The translations under genes were made by a program, and so were the position numbers. Positions 25,603-34,562 of a stretch of 64,000 nucleotides of DNA are shown piece after piece. Positions within the stretch are counted from its first letter, which is position 1. Every line of letters begins with the position of its first letter. A model generated the notes under the pieces. It was given only the letters and a program-made list of their open reading frames with translations, ran no database searches and was not told where the DNA came from. Source of the stretch: Goodfellowiella coeruleoviolacea (GTDB taxonomy: Bacteria > Actinomycetota > Actinomycetes > Mycobacteriales > Pseudonocardiaceae); assembly GCF_024171785.1 (NCBI RefSeq), contig NZ_JAMTCK010000002.1:496001-560000 (forward strand), read 5' to 3'.

Positions 25603-26526
25603 TCAGGACGGGTCCGAACCGCGCCACGCCGACAGCCACAGGCCCAGCGCCGCGGTGATCGCGGTGGCCGCCGCCCAGGCCGGGAAACCCCCGTCGGTGA
25701 GGAAGGTCCAGAACAGACCCACCAGTGGCGCGGGCACCAGGGTCGCCGAATCCACCCGGAACTGCCGGGCCAGTCCGGACACCGCCCGTGCCCGGGCGCG
25801 GGCGTGCTCGTCGGGACGCGTCGGGTTGTCGCCGCGCCGCCCTCTCGGCTCGTGCGCGCGGACCGGCCCGGACGGGTGCAGCCGCACGCCGTCGACCGCC
25901 GCGGCCACCAGCCGGTCCGCGCGCGGGTCGCCGTACAGCGTCACCTCGGCGGGCGAGGGCAGGCTCACCAGCACCGGGTCGAAGTAGACCGGAATCCACC
26001 GGGGCGGCCCGGTTTCGGTCTCCAGCCAGGACCGGGTCAGCAGTCCCTGTTGGACCCGCACCCGCCGGACCAGTGCCCGGCGGGCGGGCCGGCGGAACAG
26101 CCGCGCCCGGCCGCACACCCGCCAGCCGGCGGCCACCAGCACCGCCAACCCCACCAGCGCGGCGAACACCAGCCCGTTCAGGGCGCGGTCGGCGTCGGCC
26201 AGCAGGCTCGCGCCCGGGATCACCGCGTGCCAGGGATCCGCCGGCTGGTAGGCGATCTCGGTGGTCGTGCCCACGGGCGGCGGGGGCGCGGCGAGGTCGA
26301 TGCGGGCGGTGGCCGTGGCGCCGTCGGGCAGCGGCCAGGACACCGTCACCGCGTGTCCGTCCACAGTGGTCAGTGTGCCGCGTGCTCGCGCGGTCAGCGT
26401 GCCGATCTCGGCGGCCGCGTCCGAACAGGACACGGCGGACGCGGCCGCCACGACCAGGCAGACCACTGCCACCAGCGCGGTCGTGAGCAGGCCGTGTCGC
26501 ACCGGCCTCGGCCAGGACTGGCGCAC
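25603..26526 (-). CDS. Integral membrane protein, coupled to the peptide ABC transporter operon
   Basis: The 307-residue protein has an N-terminal TM (LLTTALVAVVCLVVAAASAV), an extracytoplasmic domain with a PWHAVIPG segment, a second TM near residue 135 (LVFAALVGLAVLVAAGW), a cytosolic Arg-rich stretch and a C-terminal TM pair. The GTG start at 26526 overlaps the last base of the solute-binding-protein stop codon (TAGTG), so translation is coupled. I recognise no family. Such proteins often occur as uncharacterised DUF membrane proteins in actinomycetes. It may be an accessory to the transporter, by position only. Confidence 0.65.
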   Translation of the reverse strand: MRQSWPRPVRHGLLTTALVAVVCLVVAAASAVSCSDAAAEIGTLTARARGTLTTVDGHAVTVSWPLPDGATATARIDLAAPPPPVGTTTEIAYQPADPWHAVIPGASLLADADRALNGLVFAALVGLAVLVAAGWRVCGRARLFRRPARRALVRRVRVQQGLLTRSWLETETGPPRWIPVYFDPVLVSLPSPAEVTLYGDPRADRLVAAAVDGVRLHPSGPVRAHEPRGRRGDNPTRPDEHARARARAVSGLARQFRVDSATLVPAPLVGLFWTFLTDGGFPAWAAATAITAALGLWLSAWRGSDPS

Positions 26527-28226
26527 TACCGCGTGAAGCCGACCTTGGTGAAGTCGACCTCGGCGAAGCCGAACGCACCGTAGTTGGCCAGGTCCTTCCT
26601 CACGCCCCACGCGTCCGGGCGCTGGTAGAGCGGCAGGGAGAAGCCCTCCTGCCAGGCCGCCTGGTCGATCTTGTTGGCCAGCTCAATCCGCTTGGCCTCG
26701 TCCAGTTCCTCGTTCGCCTGCCGGAACAGCTCGTTGATGCCGGTGGTGTCCGGGATCCGGCCGTAGTTCTGGTTCACGTTGCCCGGGTCGAAGGTGTAGA
26801 TCGAGGTGACCGAGCTGATCGGGAACGGCGTGCCCTCCCAGGCCATGTTGAGCAGCTCGAAGTTGCCGGTCTGCAGGTACTGGGTCTGCCACGCGTTCAG
26901 GTCGACCGTGCTGATCTGCAGGTCCACCCCGATGTTCTTCAGCTGCTGCTGGAAGATCTGCGCCTCGTTGGAACTGGTCGGGATGCCCGAGGGAATGGTG
27001 AGGGTGATCCGCAGCGGCGTGCCGTCCTTGGCGCGGATCGGGTTGCCCTCGGCCAGCTTCCAGCCGGCCGCGTCGAGTTCGGCCTGGGCCTGCTGCGGGT
27101 CGAAGTCGTACGGGGCGCCGTTGTCCTGGTAGCCCTTCTGCCCCTCCACGAAGATGTGGTTGTTCAGCGGGCGCACGTCCGGCACGATCGGACCGAGCAC
27201 CGCCTTGCCCAGCGCGGTCCGGTCGATGCCCTTGAACAGCGCGGTGCGCACCGCCACGTCCGCCAGCGGCGTGCCCGGCCTGGCGCTGAAGTTCAGCACC
27301 CGCCAGTCCGGGGCCAGCGCCTTGCGGATGACCGCGTTGGGCACCTGCTGGATGGTCTGGAAGGTGGCCACGTCCGGGCCGATGTCCACGGCGTCGATGT
27401 CACCGGCCTGGAACGCCTGGGGCTGGGCGGACGCCGGCACCGTCTTGAAGGTGATGGTGTCCAGCTTCGGCTTCTCCCCCCACCAGTTCGGGTCCCGTTC
27501 CAGGACGAGCACCTTGGCGGTGTTGTCCATGCTCTTGACCTTGAACGGCCCGGCGGTCACCGGGAGCTGCCCCACCCAGTCCTCGTTGAACTGCTCGGGC
27601 GTGGCGTAGTGCGAGGCGGGGTAGAGGAACTGCAGCAGTCCCTGCCACTCGGCGTAGACCTTGGCGAAGGTGATCCGGACGTCCCGGTCGTCAGCGCCGC
27701 GCTCGACCGAGCTGACGTCCTGCCACCCGGCCGTGCTCGCCGGCTGGTAGGCGGTGTCCGTGCCGTTCCTCGCCTTCCAGGTGGCGACGAAGTCCTGGTA
27801 GGTGATGGGGGTCCCGTCCGACCAGCGGGCCTTCGGGTTGATCGTGAACTGGATGACCTGCGGCTCGGTCGAGAGCAGCTTCCACTCGGTGAGCACGTCG
27901 GGGTTGGGGCGCACCGTCCCGTCGGCCTCGCTGAGAAAGACCTCGGGTATCAGCGCCCTGCTGACCAGGGCGAGGTCCACACCGACACCCTGCACCTGGT
28001 TGTAGTTCCACTGCTGCGGCCACTGGACCAGCGGCAGGTTCAGGTTGCCGCCGTCCTTGAGCTGGTCCGCCGGCTGCGGGTTGATGTCGTTGCCGGTCAT
28101 CTCCCGGACCTGGACGTTGCTGCCACCGCCCTGGCCGGCACCGCCGCCGCACGCCGAGAGCAGCAACGCTCCGACCGCCAGCGGTGCCACGGTGAACGCC
28201 CAGTGGCGTCGTGCTGTCCCCACCAT
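26526..28226 (-). CDS. ABC transporter solute-binding lipoprotein, family 5 (peptide/nickel type)
   Basis: The 566-residue lipoprotein has lipobox LLSAC near residue 26 and a typical SBP_bac_5 body: FTINPKARWSDGTPITYQDF, the ERDPNWWGEKPKLDTITFK motif and a C-terminal IDQAAWQEGFSLPLYQRP. It binds oligopeptides or similar large solutes outside the membrane for the permeases encoded upstream. The ATG follows GAGGAGAAG. Unusually it is encoded after the permeases and ATPase rather than first. Specificity cannot be inferred. Confidence 0.9.
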   Translation of the reverse strand: MVGTARRHWAFTVAPLAVGALLLSACGGGAGQGGGSNVQVREMTGNDINPQPADQLKDGGNLNLPLVQWPQQWNYNQVQGVGVDLALVSRALIPEVFLSEADGTVRPNPDVLTEWKLLSTEPQVIQFTINPKARWSDGTPITYQDFVATWKARNGTDTAYQPASTAGWQDVSSVERGADDRDVRITFAKVYAEWQGLLQFLYPASHYATPEQFNEDWVGQLPVTAGPFKVKSMDNTAKVLVLERDPNWWGEKPKLDTITFKTVPASAQPQAFQAGDIDAVDIGPDVATFQTIQQVPNAVIRKALAPDWRVLNFSARPGTPLADVAVRTALFKGIDRTALGKAVLGPIVPDVRPLNNHIFVEGQKGYQDNGAPYDFDPQQAQAELDAAGWKLAEGNPIRAKDGTPLRITLTIPSGIPTSSNEAQIFQQQLKNIGVDLQISTVDLNAWQTQYLQTGNFELLNMAWEGTPFPISSVTSIYTFDPGNVNQNYGRIPDTTGINELFRQANEELDEAKRIELANKIDQAAWQEGFSLPLYQRPDAWGVRKDLANYGAFGFAEVDFTKVGFTR

Positions 28227-28272
28227 CTTCTCCTCTCATCGCGAGGGTCCCTCGCACACCGCTCGGGGCCGC

Positions 28273-30408
28273 TCACACCCGCTGGAGCGAGGTGCTGTCC
28301 CGGGGGTAGTGGCAGGCGGCCGCGTGGTCGGCGGCCGCGTCGAGCACGGGTTCCCGCTCCACGCACAGCACGCGCCGGTCCTCGGGCAGCGCGGCGAAGG
28401 TGAAGCAGCGGGTCCGGAACCGGCAGCCGGACGGCGGGTCGGCCGGACTGGGCAGGTCACCGGTGAGGATGATCCGCTCGCGCCGCCGCTCCACCACGGG
28501 GTCGGGCACGGGCACGGCCGAGAGCAGGGCACGGGTGTAGGGGTGGCGCGGCGCACCGAACACCGAGGGCGCGTCACCGATCTCGACGATCTTGCCCAGG
28601 TACATCACGGCGACCCGGTCGGCCACGTGCCGCACCACGGCCAGGTCGTGCGCGACGAACAGGTAGGACAGCGACAGCTTCGCCTTGAGTTCGTCCAGCA
28701 GGTTGATCACACCGGCCTGGATGGACACGTCCAGCGCGGACACCGGTTCGTCCAGCACCACCAGTTTCGGTTCCAGCGCCAGTGCCCTGGCGATGCCGAT
28801 GCGCTGGCGCTGGCCGCCGGAGAACTCGGCCGGATAGCGGGCGGCGAACTCCGGGCGCAGGCCGACCAGTTCCAGCAGGTCCGCCACGCGCCGGCGGATG
28901 TGCGGCCTGTCGAACCCGTGCACCCGCAGGGGTTCGGCGATGATGTCGAAGACCGGCAGCCGGGGATCGAGTGCGGCCGTCGGGTCCTGGAACACCACCT
29001 GCAGATCCCGGCGGATCCGCTTGGCCTCGGCCCGCCCCAGTGACTCCACAGTGGACCCGAGCACGCTGATCGTGCCGGCCGTCGGCTTGGCCAGGCTGAG
29101 GATCTCCATCAGCGTGGTGGTCTTGCCGCAGCCCGACTCGCCGACCAGGCCGAGGGTTTCGCCCCGCACGATGTCGAAGGAGACGCCGTCCACCGCGCGC
29201 ACCGTGCCGACCCGGCGGCGCAGCAGCGTGCCCCTGGTGAGCGGGTAGTGCTTGACCAGCCCGTCGACCCGCAGCACGGTCTGGCGCCGCGCGCGGGGCA
29301 CGGTGGCCAGGTCGGTCGGCTCGACCAGTTCGGCGCCGAACACCTGGACGGCGGTCTCCTCGGCGGACCGGTCGCCGGCCAACTCCTCGCTGCGGTGGCA
29401 GGCCGCCCGGTGGGCCACGCCCCCGGTGCCGGTCACCGGGACCAGCGGCGGTTCGGCGGCGCGGCAGGCGTCCACGGCCAGGGGGCAGCGCGGGGCGAAC
29501 GGGCAGCCGGGGGGCAGCTCCGACAGGGACGGCGGCTGGCCCTCGATCGGCACCAGCGGCTGCTTCTCGGCCACGTCCACCCGGGGGATCGAGCCGAGCA
29601 GGCCCAGGGTGTAGGGCATCCGGGGAGCCGAGTAGATCTCGCGCACCGGTCCGGTCTCCACCGCGCGTCCCGCGTACATCACCATCAGCCGGTCCGCGAA
29701 ACCGGCGACCACGCCGAGGTCGTGGGTGATGATCGCGATGCCGGCGCCGGTGACCTCCTGGGCGGTCCTGAGCACCTCCAGGACCTGTGCCTGCACGGTG
29801 ACGTCCAGGGCGGTGGTCGGCTCGTCGGCGATGATGAGATCGGGGTTGTTGGCGATCGCGATGGCGATCACCACCCGCTGGCGCATGCCGCCGGAGAACT
29901 CGTGGGGGAAGGCCCTGGCCCGCGCGGCGGCGTTGGGGATGCCCACCAGGTCCAGCAGTTCGACCGCCCGGGCTGTCGCGTCCTTTGTGGACAGCTTGCC
30001 GCCGCCGTGCACCAGCAGGGCCTCGGCGACCTGGTCGCCGACGGTGTGGACCGGGGTCAGCGCGGACAACGGGTCCTGGAACACCATGGCGATCCGCCTG
30101 CCCCGGATGCCGGACAGCTCCCGGTCGGACAGGCCGATCAGCTCGCGGCCGGCGAACCGGATCGACCCGGAGACCCGGGCCTGGGCGGGCAGCAGCCCCA
30201 TGACCGCCAGCGAGGACACGGACTTGCCCGAGCCGGACTCACCCACGATGCCCAGCACCTCGCCGCGGTCGACGTGGTAGCTCAGGCCGCGCACAGCGTG
30301 CACCCGGCCGGCCTCGCTGGGAAAGCTGACCTGGAGGTCGTCCACGCGCAACACCGGGTCCGCGTCGGGACGCTCGTCCGGCGCCGCTGCGGCTTCGGCG
30401 GTTGTCAT
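28273..30408 (-). CDS. Fused OppD-OppF-type ABC ATPase
   Basis: The 711-residue protein contains two complete ATPase domains. Domain 1 (about 18-330) has [16 protein letters not shown] and [11 protein letters not shown]. Domain 2 (about 375-690) has [16 protein letters not shown] and [10 protein letters not shown]. Each half ends in the oligopeptide-type Cys-rich tail ([32 protein letters not shown]), which carries an Fe-S cluster or metal in relatives. It is equivalent to a DppD-DppF fusion. The start ATG overlaps the stop of the permease gene (ATGA, 30405-30408). It energises uptake with the two permeases and the lipoprotein. Confidence 0.93.
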   Translation of the reverse strand: MTTAEAAAAPDERPDADPVLRVDDLQVSFPSEAGRVHAVRGLSYHVDRGEVLGIVGESGSGKSVSSLAVMGLLPAQARVSGSIRFAGRELIGLSDRELSGIRGRRIAMVFQDPLSALTPVHTVGDQVAEALLVHGGGKLSTKDATARAVELLDLVGIPNAAARARAFPHEFSGGMRQRVVIAIAIANNPDLIIADEPTTALDVTVQAQVLEVLRTAQEVTGAGIAIITHDLGVVAGFADRLMVMYAGRAVETGPVREIYSAPRMPYTLGLLGSIPRVDVAEKQPLVPIEGQPPSLSELPPGCPFAPRCPLAVDACRAAEPPLVPVTGTGGVAHRAACHRSEELAGDRSAEETAVQVFGAELVEPTDLATVPRARRQTVLRVDGLVKHYPLTRGTLLRRRVGTVRAVDGVSFDIVRGETLGLVGESGCGKTTTLMEILSLAKPTAGTISVLGSTVESLGRAEAKRIRRDLQVVFQDPTAALDPRLPVFDIIAEPLRVHGFDRPHIRRRVADLLELVGLRPEFAARYPAEFSGGQRQRIGIARALALEPKLVVLDEPVSALDVSIQAGVINLLDELKAKLSLSYLFVAHDLAVVRHVADRVAVMYLGKIVEIGDAPSVFGAPRHPYTRALLSAVPVPDPVVERRRERIILTGDLPSPADPPSGCRFRTRCFTFAALPEDRRVLCVEREPVLDAAADHAAACHYPRDSTSLQRV

Positions 30409-31373
30409 GCGTTCTTCTTCTCCTTGAACCGGCCGTGCGAGGCATGCGGGTCCAGCGCGTCGCGCAGCCCGTCACCGACGAAGCTGACCGCGAGCACCCC
30501 GAGGATGAGCAGCAGGCCGGCGGGCAGGAACAGCCAGGGCGAGGTCAGCGCGAACGGCGCGCCGTCGCGGATGAGGGTGCCCAGCGACACGTCCGGCGGC
30601 TGCACCCCGAAACCGAAGTAGCTCAACCCGGTCTCGGCCAGCACCGCGGACCCGACGTTGATGGTGGCGTCGACGATCAGCAGGGACGCCATGTTCGGCA
30701 GGATGTGCCGGAAGATGATCCGCCACGGCGACTCGCCCATGAACCGCGCGGCCTTGACGAACTCGCGTTCCCTGAGGGTCAGGGTCATGCCGCGGACGAT
30801 GCGCGCGGTGATCATCCACATGAACGCGGCGAGCATCAGCATGAAGAAGAACCAGCCGCGTTCCCGCAGCCACGGGCTCATGATCGCCAGGATGAGAAAC
30901 CCCGGCAGCACGAGCATCAGGTCGACCAGCCACATCAGCGCGCGGTCGGCCCAGCGTCCGAAGTAGCCGGCCGCGGCGCCGACCACGGCGGCCAGCCCGG
31001 TGGAGACCACCGCGGCGAGCAACCCGATGGACAGCGACTTCTGCAGGCCGCGCATGGTCTGCACGAACACGTCGCCGCCGATCTGGGTGGTGCCGAACCA
31101 GTGCCGGGCACTGGGCGGCGACAGGTAGGCGTCGGGGTCCTGGCTGGTGAAGTCCCACGGGGAGAACAGCGGCGCGGCAAAGGCCAGCACGTACAGCAGC
31201 ACGATCACCACCACGCCGGCCACCGCCAGCCGGTTGCGCAGGAACCGCCGGAGCGTGAGCCGACCACGCGTGGCGCCGGCCGCCGCGCCCAGCCGCACCG
31301 CCCCGGCCGTCGCCGTCGCGGGCGCGTCGGGCCCGCCCGGGGTGTTCGCGGTGTCCGCGGCCATCCGGTTCAT
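30405..31373 (-). CDS. ABC transporter permease, DppC/OppC type
   Basis: The 322-residue membrane protein has a cytosolic N-terminal Arg-rich stretch ([20 protein letters not shown]) leading into TM1. A periplasmic loop with [13 protein letters not shown], the hallmark of OppC, follows. The EAA-like loop is [25 protein letters not shown], shared by BPD_transp_1 permeases. It has six TMs in all. Its ATG at 31373 overlaps the stop of the upstream permease gene by 4 nt. It pairs with the other permease to form the channel. Confidence 0.92.
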   Translation of the reverse strand: MNRMAADTANTPGGPDAPATATAGAVRLGAAAGATRGRLTLRRFLRNRLAVAGVVVIVLLYVLAFAAPLFSPWDFTSQDPDAYLSPPSARHWFGTTQIGGDVFVQTMRGLQKSLSIGLLAAVVSTGLAAVVGAAAGYFGRWADRALMWLVDLMLVLPGFLILAIMSPWLRERGWFFFMLMLAAFMWMITARIVRGMTLTLREREFVKAARFMGESPWRIIFRHILPNMASLLIVDATINVGSAVLAETGLSYFGFGVQPPDVSLGTLIRDGAPFALTSPWLFLPAGLLLILGVLAVSFVGDGLRDALDPHASHGRFKEKKNA

Positions 31374-32344
31374 CCCCTCACCCTCGGGTCGAGCACCGCG
31401 TGCAGCACGTCGGACAGCCAGCCGGAGAGCAGCACGCAGACGGCCACGAACAGCGTGACCGTGGCGGTGATGTTGGCGTCCTGCGCGCCGATGCCGTGCA
31501 CCAGCCAGTCGCCCATGCCGAACCAGCTGAACAGGTTCTCGGTGAACACCCCGCCGATGACCAGGGTGCCGAACCCGAAGGCGAACAGTGTGGTCATCGG
31601 GATCAACGCGGTGCGCATGCCGTGCCTGACCAGGGCCCGCCGCCGGGTGAGCCCCTTGGCCTGCGCGGTGCGCAGGAAGTCGCTGCCGAGCACGTCCAGC
31701 ATGGCGCCGCGCTGGTAGCGGGAGTACAGCGCGATCTGGCCGAGGGCGATGGTGAGCGTGGGCAGGACCAGGTGCTGGAGCCGGTCCAGCAGGGCCGCGC
31801 CGAACCCGCCGCTGAAGTTGGGCGTCACCTCGCCGGTGAACCGCAGCAGCTCGGTGCCCAGGCCCTGGTTGACGTTCAGCGCGGCCTGTTTGAGCAGCAG
31901 CCCGAGCAGGAACACCGGGGTCGACAGGATCACGTAGGACAGGACGGTGATCGCGTAGTCGGTGAACCGGTACTGGCGGATGGCGCTGACCACACCGCAG
32001 ATCACCCCGACGGCGATGCCGATCACCGTGCCCAGCAGGAACAGGCGCAGGCTCACCCCGACCCGCCGCCACAGCTCCGCGCTGACCGGGGCGCCGTCAA
32101 CGGTCCGCCCGAAATCCCCGTGCAGCGCGTTGCCGAGCCAGTCGAGGTAGCGCGGGATGACCGGCTGGTCGAGGTGCAACTCGTGGGCCTTGGCGGCGAT
32201 CGCCTCCGGGGGCGGGGCGGGGTTGCGGGACTGCAGCACGGCCAGCGGGTCGAAGGTCTGCGCGGCCAGCAGGTAGGCGAGAAAAGTGGCGACCAGGCAG
32301 AGCAACAGGTAGTTGAGCAGTCGCCTGACCAGGAACCCGGTCAC
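31370..32344 (-). CDS. ABC transporter permease, DppB/OppB type
   Basis: The 324-residue protein begins with the OppB signature VTGFLVRRLLNYLLLCLVATFLAYLL and a soluble loop HELHLDQPVIPRYLDWLGNALHGDFG. The EAA-like loop is DFLRTAQAKGLTRRRALVRHGMR. It has six TMs. The GTG start at 32344 is the first of the five-gene operon permease-permease-ATPase-lipoprotein-membrane protein. It faces away from the phosphonate operon, with about 730 nt between them. Whether the two units share regulation is unknown. Confidence 0.92.
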   Translation of the reverse strand: MTGFLVRRLLNYLLLCLVATFLAYLLAAQTFDPLAVLQSRNPAPPPEAIAAKAHELHLDQPVIPRYLDWLGNALHGDFGRTVDGAPVSAELWRRVGVSLRLFLLGTVIGIAVGVICGVVSAIRQYRFTDYAITVLSYVILSTPVFLLGLLLKQAALNVNQGLGTELLRFTGEVTPNFSGGFGAALLDRLQHLVLPTLTIALGQIALYSRYQRGAMLDVLGSDFLRTAQAKGLTRRRALVRHGMRTALIPMTTLFAFGFGTLVIGGVFTENLFSWFGMGDWLVHGIGAQDANITATVTLFVAVCVLLSGWLSDVLHAVLDPRVRG

Positions 32345-33078
32345 GAATACAACGTCCTTCCCCCAGGGGCACTGCGACGTGCGGGCTGGTAGCGCTCCGA
32401 CGTGGTCTCAGCACGCAGCGTGTGCCACTCTGCCTGCGAATGATCAGCCTCGCGGCGCTCCGCCGCAACCTTTCCCGCCACCCTCGTGGTCACGAATCGG
32501 TCTCGCCGCACCGGGCTGCGACACGACCGGCAGGTCCGGGTTTTTCTGGTTCGCGTTGTCGGTGAATTCCCGGGAACACGGGGAAGTGGGCGCCCGGGGG
32601 AGTGCGGTGCGGCCGCGACCGGCGCGGGTGGGGCACCGCCGGGGAGCGGCCACCGCCCGACGAGAGCGTCGAGTGCCTGGGTGCCTCCGGCAGCGACACG
32701 GTGAGCAGGCCGCGGTGGTCGAACTGCGCCACGGACTCCACCGCCACCGGACGGCGGCGCTGGGCCACACCGGCGCGCGCCGACGGCTGGGCGCTCCGGC
32801 GAATTTCCGGAGAATCATTGAATGAGCGATCGATGACAACAGGGGTATTCGCTGGTTGACGATGTCCGGAACGGGTGACAAACGGCAGGTGTCTTGACGG
32901 TAAAAAAACTCCCTGCTTATCATCGGAATCGTTCCTCGGGGTGCTGGCCGGAAACGCGGACAATTGGCTCCGCGAGATGTGTCCAGTCCTTGTCGCTGAA
33001 ACAGAAATTCGTCGAGCGGCGGTGAGATGTCATTCACCGGTGACGCGGGACGTTTTCTTCGAAAGCTGGAGATGACCG
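32345..33078. other. Long intergenic region between divergent transporter and phosphonate operons
   Basis: The 734 nt hold no gene I can support. Several short frames exist on both strands but have poor codon position bias and no family resemblance. The right-hand third is AT-richer and carries a strong promoter towards the phosphonate genes (32894-32923). A 5' leader of about 150 nt to the first gene follows the promoter. Confidence 0.5.
32894..32923 (+). promoter_or_regulatory. Promoter of the phosphonate operon
   Basis: TTGACG (32894-32899), an 18-bp spacer containing an A7 run, and TATCAT (32918-32923). This is the best housekeeping-sigma match I saw in the window and points to the aldehyde dehydrogenase gene. 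It leaves a leader of roughly 150 nt. Confidence 0.7.
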
Positions 33079-34479
33079 ATGGGTTCGATCCTCAGCGGCG
33101 GCCGGTGGCTGCCCGTCGACCAGGTCCTGCCGGTGACCAACCCCTACACCGGCGAGGTCGTCGGGCACGCCGGGCGGGCCAGCGCGGACCAGGCGGTCGA
33201 GGCCGCCCGCGCCGCCAAGGCGTTCCGCTGCGCGCTCTCGGCCTTCGAGCGCGGCGAGATCCTGCGTGACACGGCCGACCGGGTGGCGGACGCCGCCGAG
33301 GACTTCGTGTACTCCATCGTCACCGAGACCGGCACGGCCCGCAGGGACGCGGCCAACGAGGTGCGGCGCGCCGTGGCCCAGCTGCGGTTCGGCGCGGCCG
33401 AGGCCACCCGGCTCGGCGGCGAGACCATGACCACCGACGTCACCCCGAACGGGCCGGCCAGGCTGGCCCTGACCCTGCCCGAGCCGCTGGGCCTGGTCTG
33501 CGCCATCACCCCGTTCAACCGGCCGCTCAACCAGGTGGTCACCAAGGTGGTGCCGGCGGTGGCCACCGGCAACAGCGTGATCGTCAAACCCTCGGAGAAG
33601 GCCCCGCTCACCGCGGTGCGGTTCGTGCGCACCCTGCTGGCCGCCGGCCTGCCGGCGGAGATGATCGCACTGGTCACCGGCGAGGCCCAGGAGGTCGGCG
33701 AGGCGCTGGTGAGCTGCGAGCACGTCGACATGGTGACGTTCACCGGCAGCGTGGCGGTCGGCAAGCACCTGGCACGCCGCATCGGCCTGACCCACAGCGC
33801 GTTCGAACTGGGCGATGTCGGCGCGCTGGTCGTGGCCGACGACGCCGACCTGGACGCCGCGGTCGCCGCGGCGGTCACCGGCGCGTTCGGCACCGCCGGG
33901 CAGTCCTGCCGCGGGGTCAAGCGCGTCCTGGTGGACGAGCGGGTGGCCGACCGGTTCGCCGCCCAGTTGGCGCGGGCGGCCAGCCGGCTCACCGTCGGTG
34001 ACCCGATGGCCCCGGAGACCGACATCGGCACCCTCATCGACGAGGCCGCGGCCGTGCGGGTGGCGCGCCGGGTGGACGAGGCGGTGGCGGCCGGCGCGCG
34101 CCTGCTGGTCGGCGGCCAGCGCCGCGGCGCGCAGTACTGGCCCACCGTGCTCGACCACGTTCCCAGGGACGCGGCGCTGGTGTGCGCGGAGACCTTCGGA
34201 CCGTGCGCGCCGATCGTGCGCGTCAGCGGGCTGCGCGACGCCGTGGACTACCTGAACAGCGGGCCCCACGGCCTGCAGACGGGGGTGTTCACCCAGCGGA
34301 TCGGCGACGCGCTGTGGGCGGCCGGACAACTCGTCGTGGGCACGGTGGTGATCAACGGCGGTCCCCAGTTCGAGGCGCCGAACATCCCGTTCGGCGGCGT
34401 CAAGGACAGCGGCCGCGGCCGTGAGGGGGTGCGTTACGCGATGCGCGAGATGACCCGGGTGAAAACCGTGGTGCTGTAG
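33079..34479 (+). CDS. Aldehyde dehydrogenase of the phosphonate operon (PhpJ-like; predicted phosphonoformaldehyde oxidation)
   Basis: The 466-residue protein is an NAD(P)-dependent aldehyde dehydrogenase with all key features: PFNRPLNQVVTKVVPAVATG, the FTGSVAVGK cofactor loop, Glu243 in FELGDVGALVV (a variant of ELGG), nucleophile Cys277 in GTAGQSCRGV, and ETFGPCAPIVRV. It is related to the PhnY type (phosphonoacetaldehyde dehydrogenase) and to the aldehyde dehydrogenase of the phosphinothricin cluster. In context it most likely oxidises phosphonoformaldehyde to phosphonoformate; phosphonoacetaldehyde to phosphonoacetate is the alternative. The ATG at 33079 has GGAG 7-8 nt upstream; an ATG at 33072 is out of frame. 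It is the first gene of the operon. Confidence 0.85.
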   Translation: MGSILSGGRWLPVDQVLPVTNPYTGEVVGHAGRASADQAVEAARAAKAFRCALSAFERGEILRDTADRVADAAEDFVYSIVTETGTARRDAANEVRRAVAQLRFGAAEATRLGGETMTTDVTPNGPARLALTLPEPLGLVCAITPFNRPLNQVVTKVVPAVATGNSVIVKPSEKAPLTAVRFVRTLLAAGLPAEMIALVTGEAQEVGEALVSCEHVDMVTFTGSVAVGKHLARRIGLTHSAFELGDVGALVVADDADLDAAVAAAVTGAFGTAGQSCRGVKRVLVDERVADRFAAQLARAASRLTVGDPMAPETDIGTLIDEAAAVRVARRVDEAVAAGARLLVGGQRRGAQYWPTVLDHVPRDAALVCAETFGPCAPIVRVSGLRDAVDYLNSGPHGLQTGVFTQRIGDALWAAGQLVVGTVVINGGPQFEAPNIPFGGVKDSGRGREGVRYAMREMTRVKTVVL

Positions 34480-34485
34480 GCGGCG

Positions 34486-34502
34486 GCAGCCGACTCGGCT
34501 GC
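34486..34502 (+). terminator. Small hairpin between the first two phosphonate genes
   Basis: A perfect 7-bp inverted repeat GCAGCCG-ACT-CGGCTGC just after the aldehyde dehydrogenase stop. It has no U-tract. It may be an attenuator or an mRNA-stability element that changes the ratio of the first gene to the rest. Confidence 0.35.
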
Positions 34503-34562
34503 GCCGCGTGGTTGTTGGTGCGTTTCCCGCTGGATTCCGCGGACTCCCGAGGTGATATCAGC

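Noticed and set aside
32313-32963. Several short frames on both strands upstream of the phosphonate operon
   Set aside because: Composition is Arg/Pro-rich, starts lack ribosome sites, and no two frames show the third-position GC bias of the neighbouring genes.
33079-34479. Aldehyde dehydrogenase as the missing alpha-ketoglutarate semialdehyde dehydrogenase of the galactarate pathway
   Set aside because: It is 13 kb away, first in the phosphonate operon, and fits the phosphonate chemistry better.
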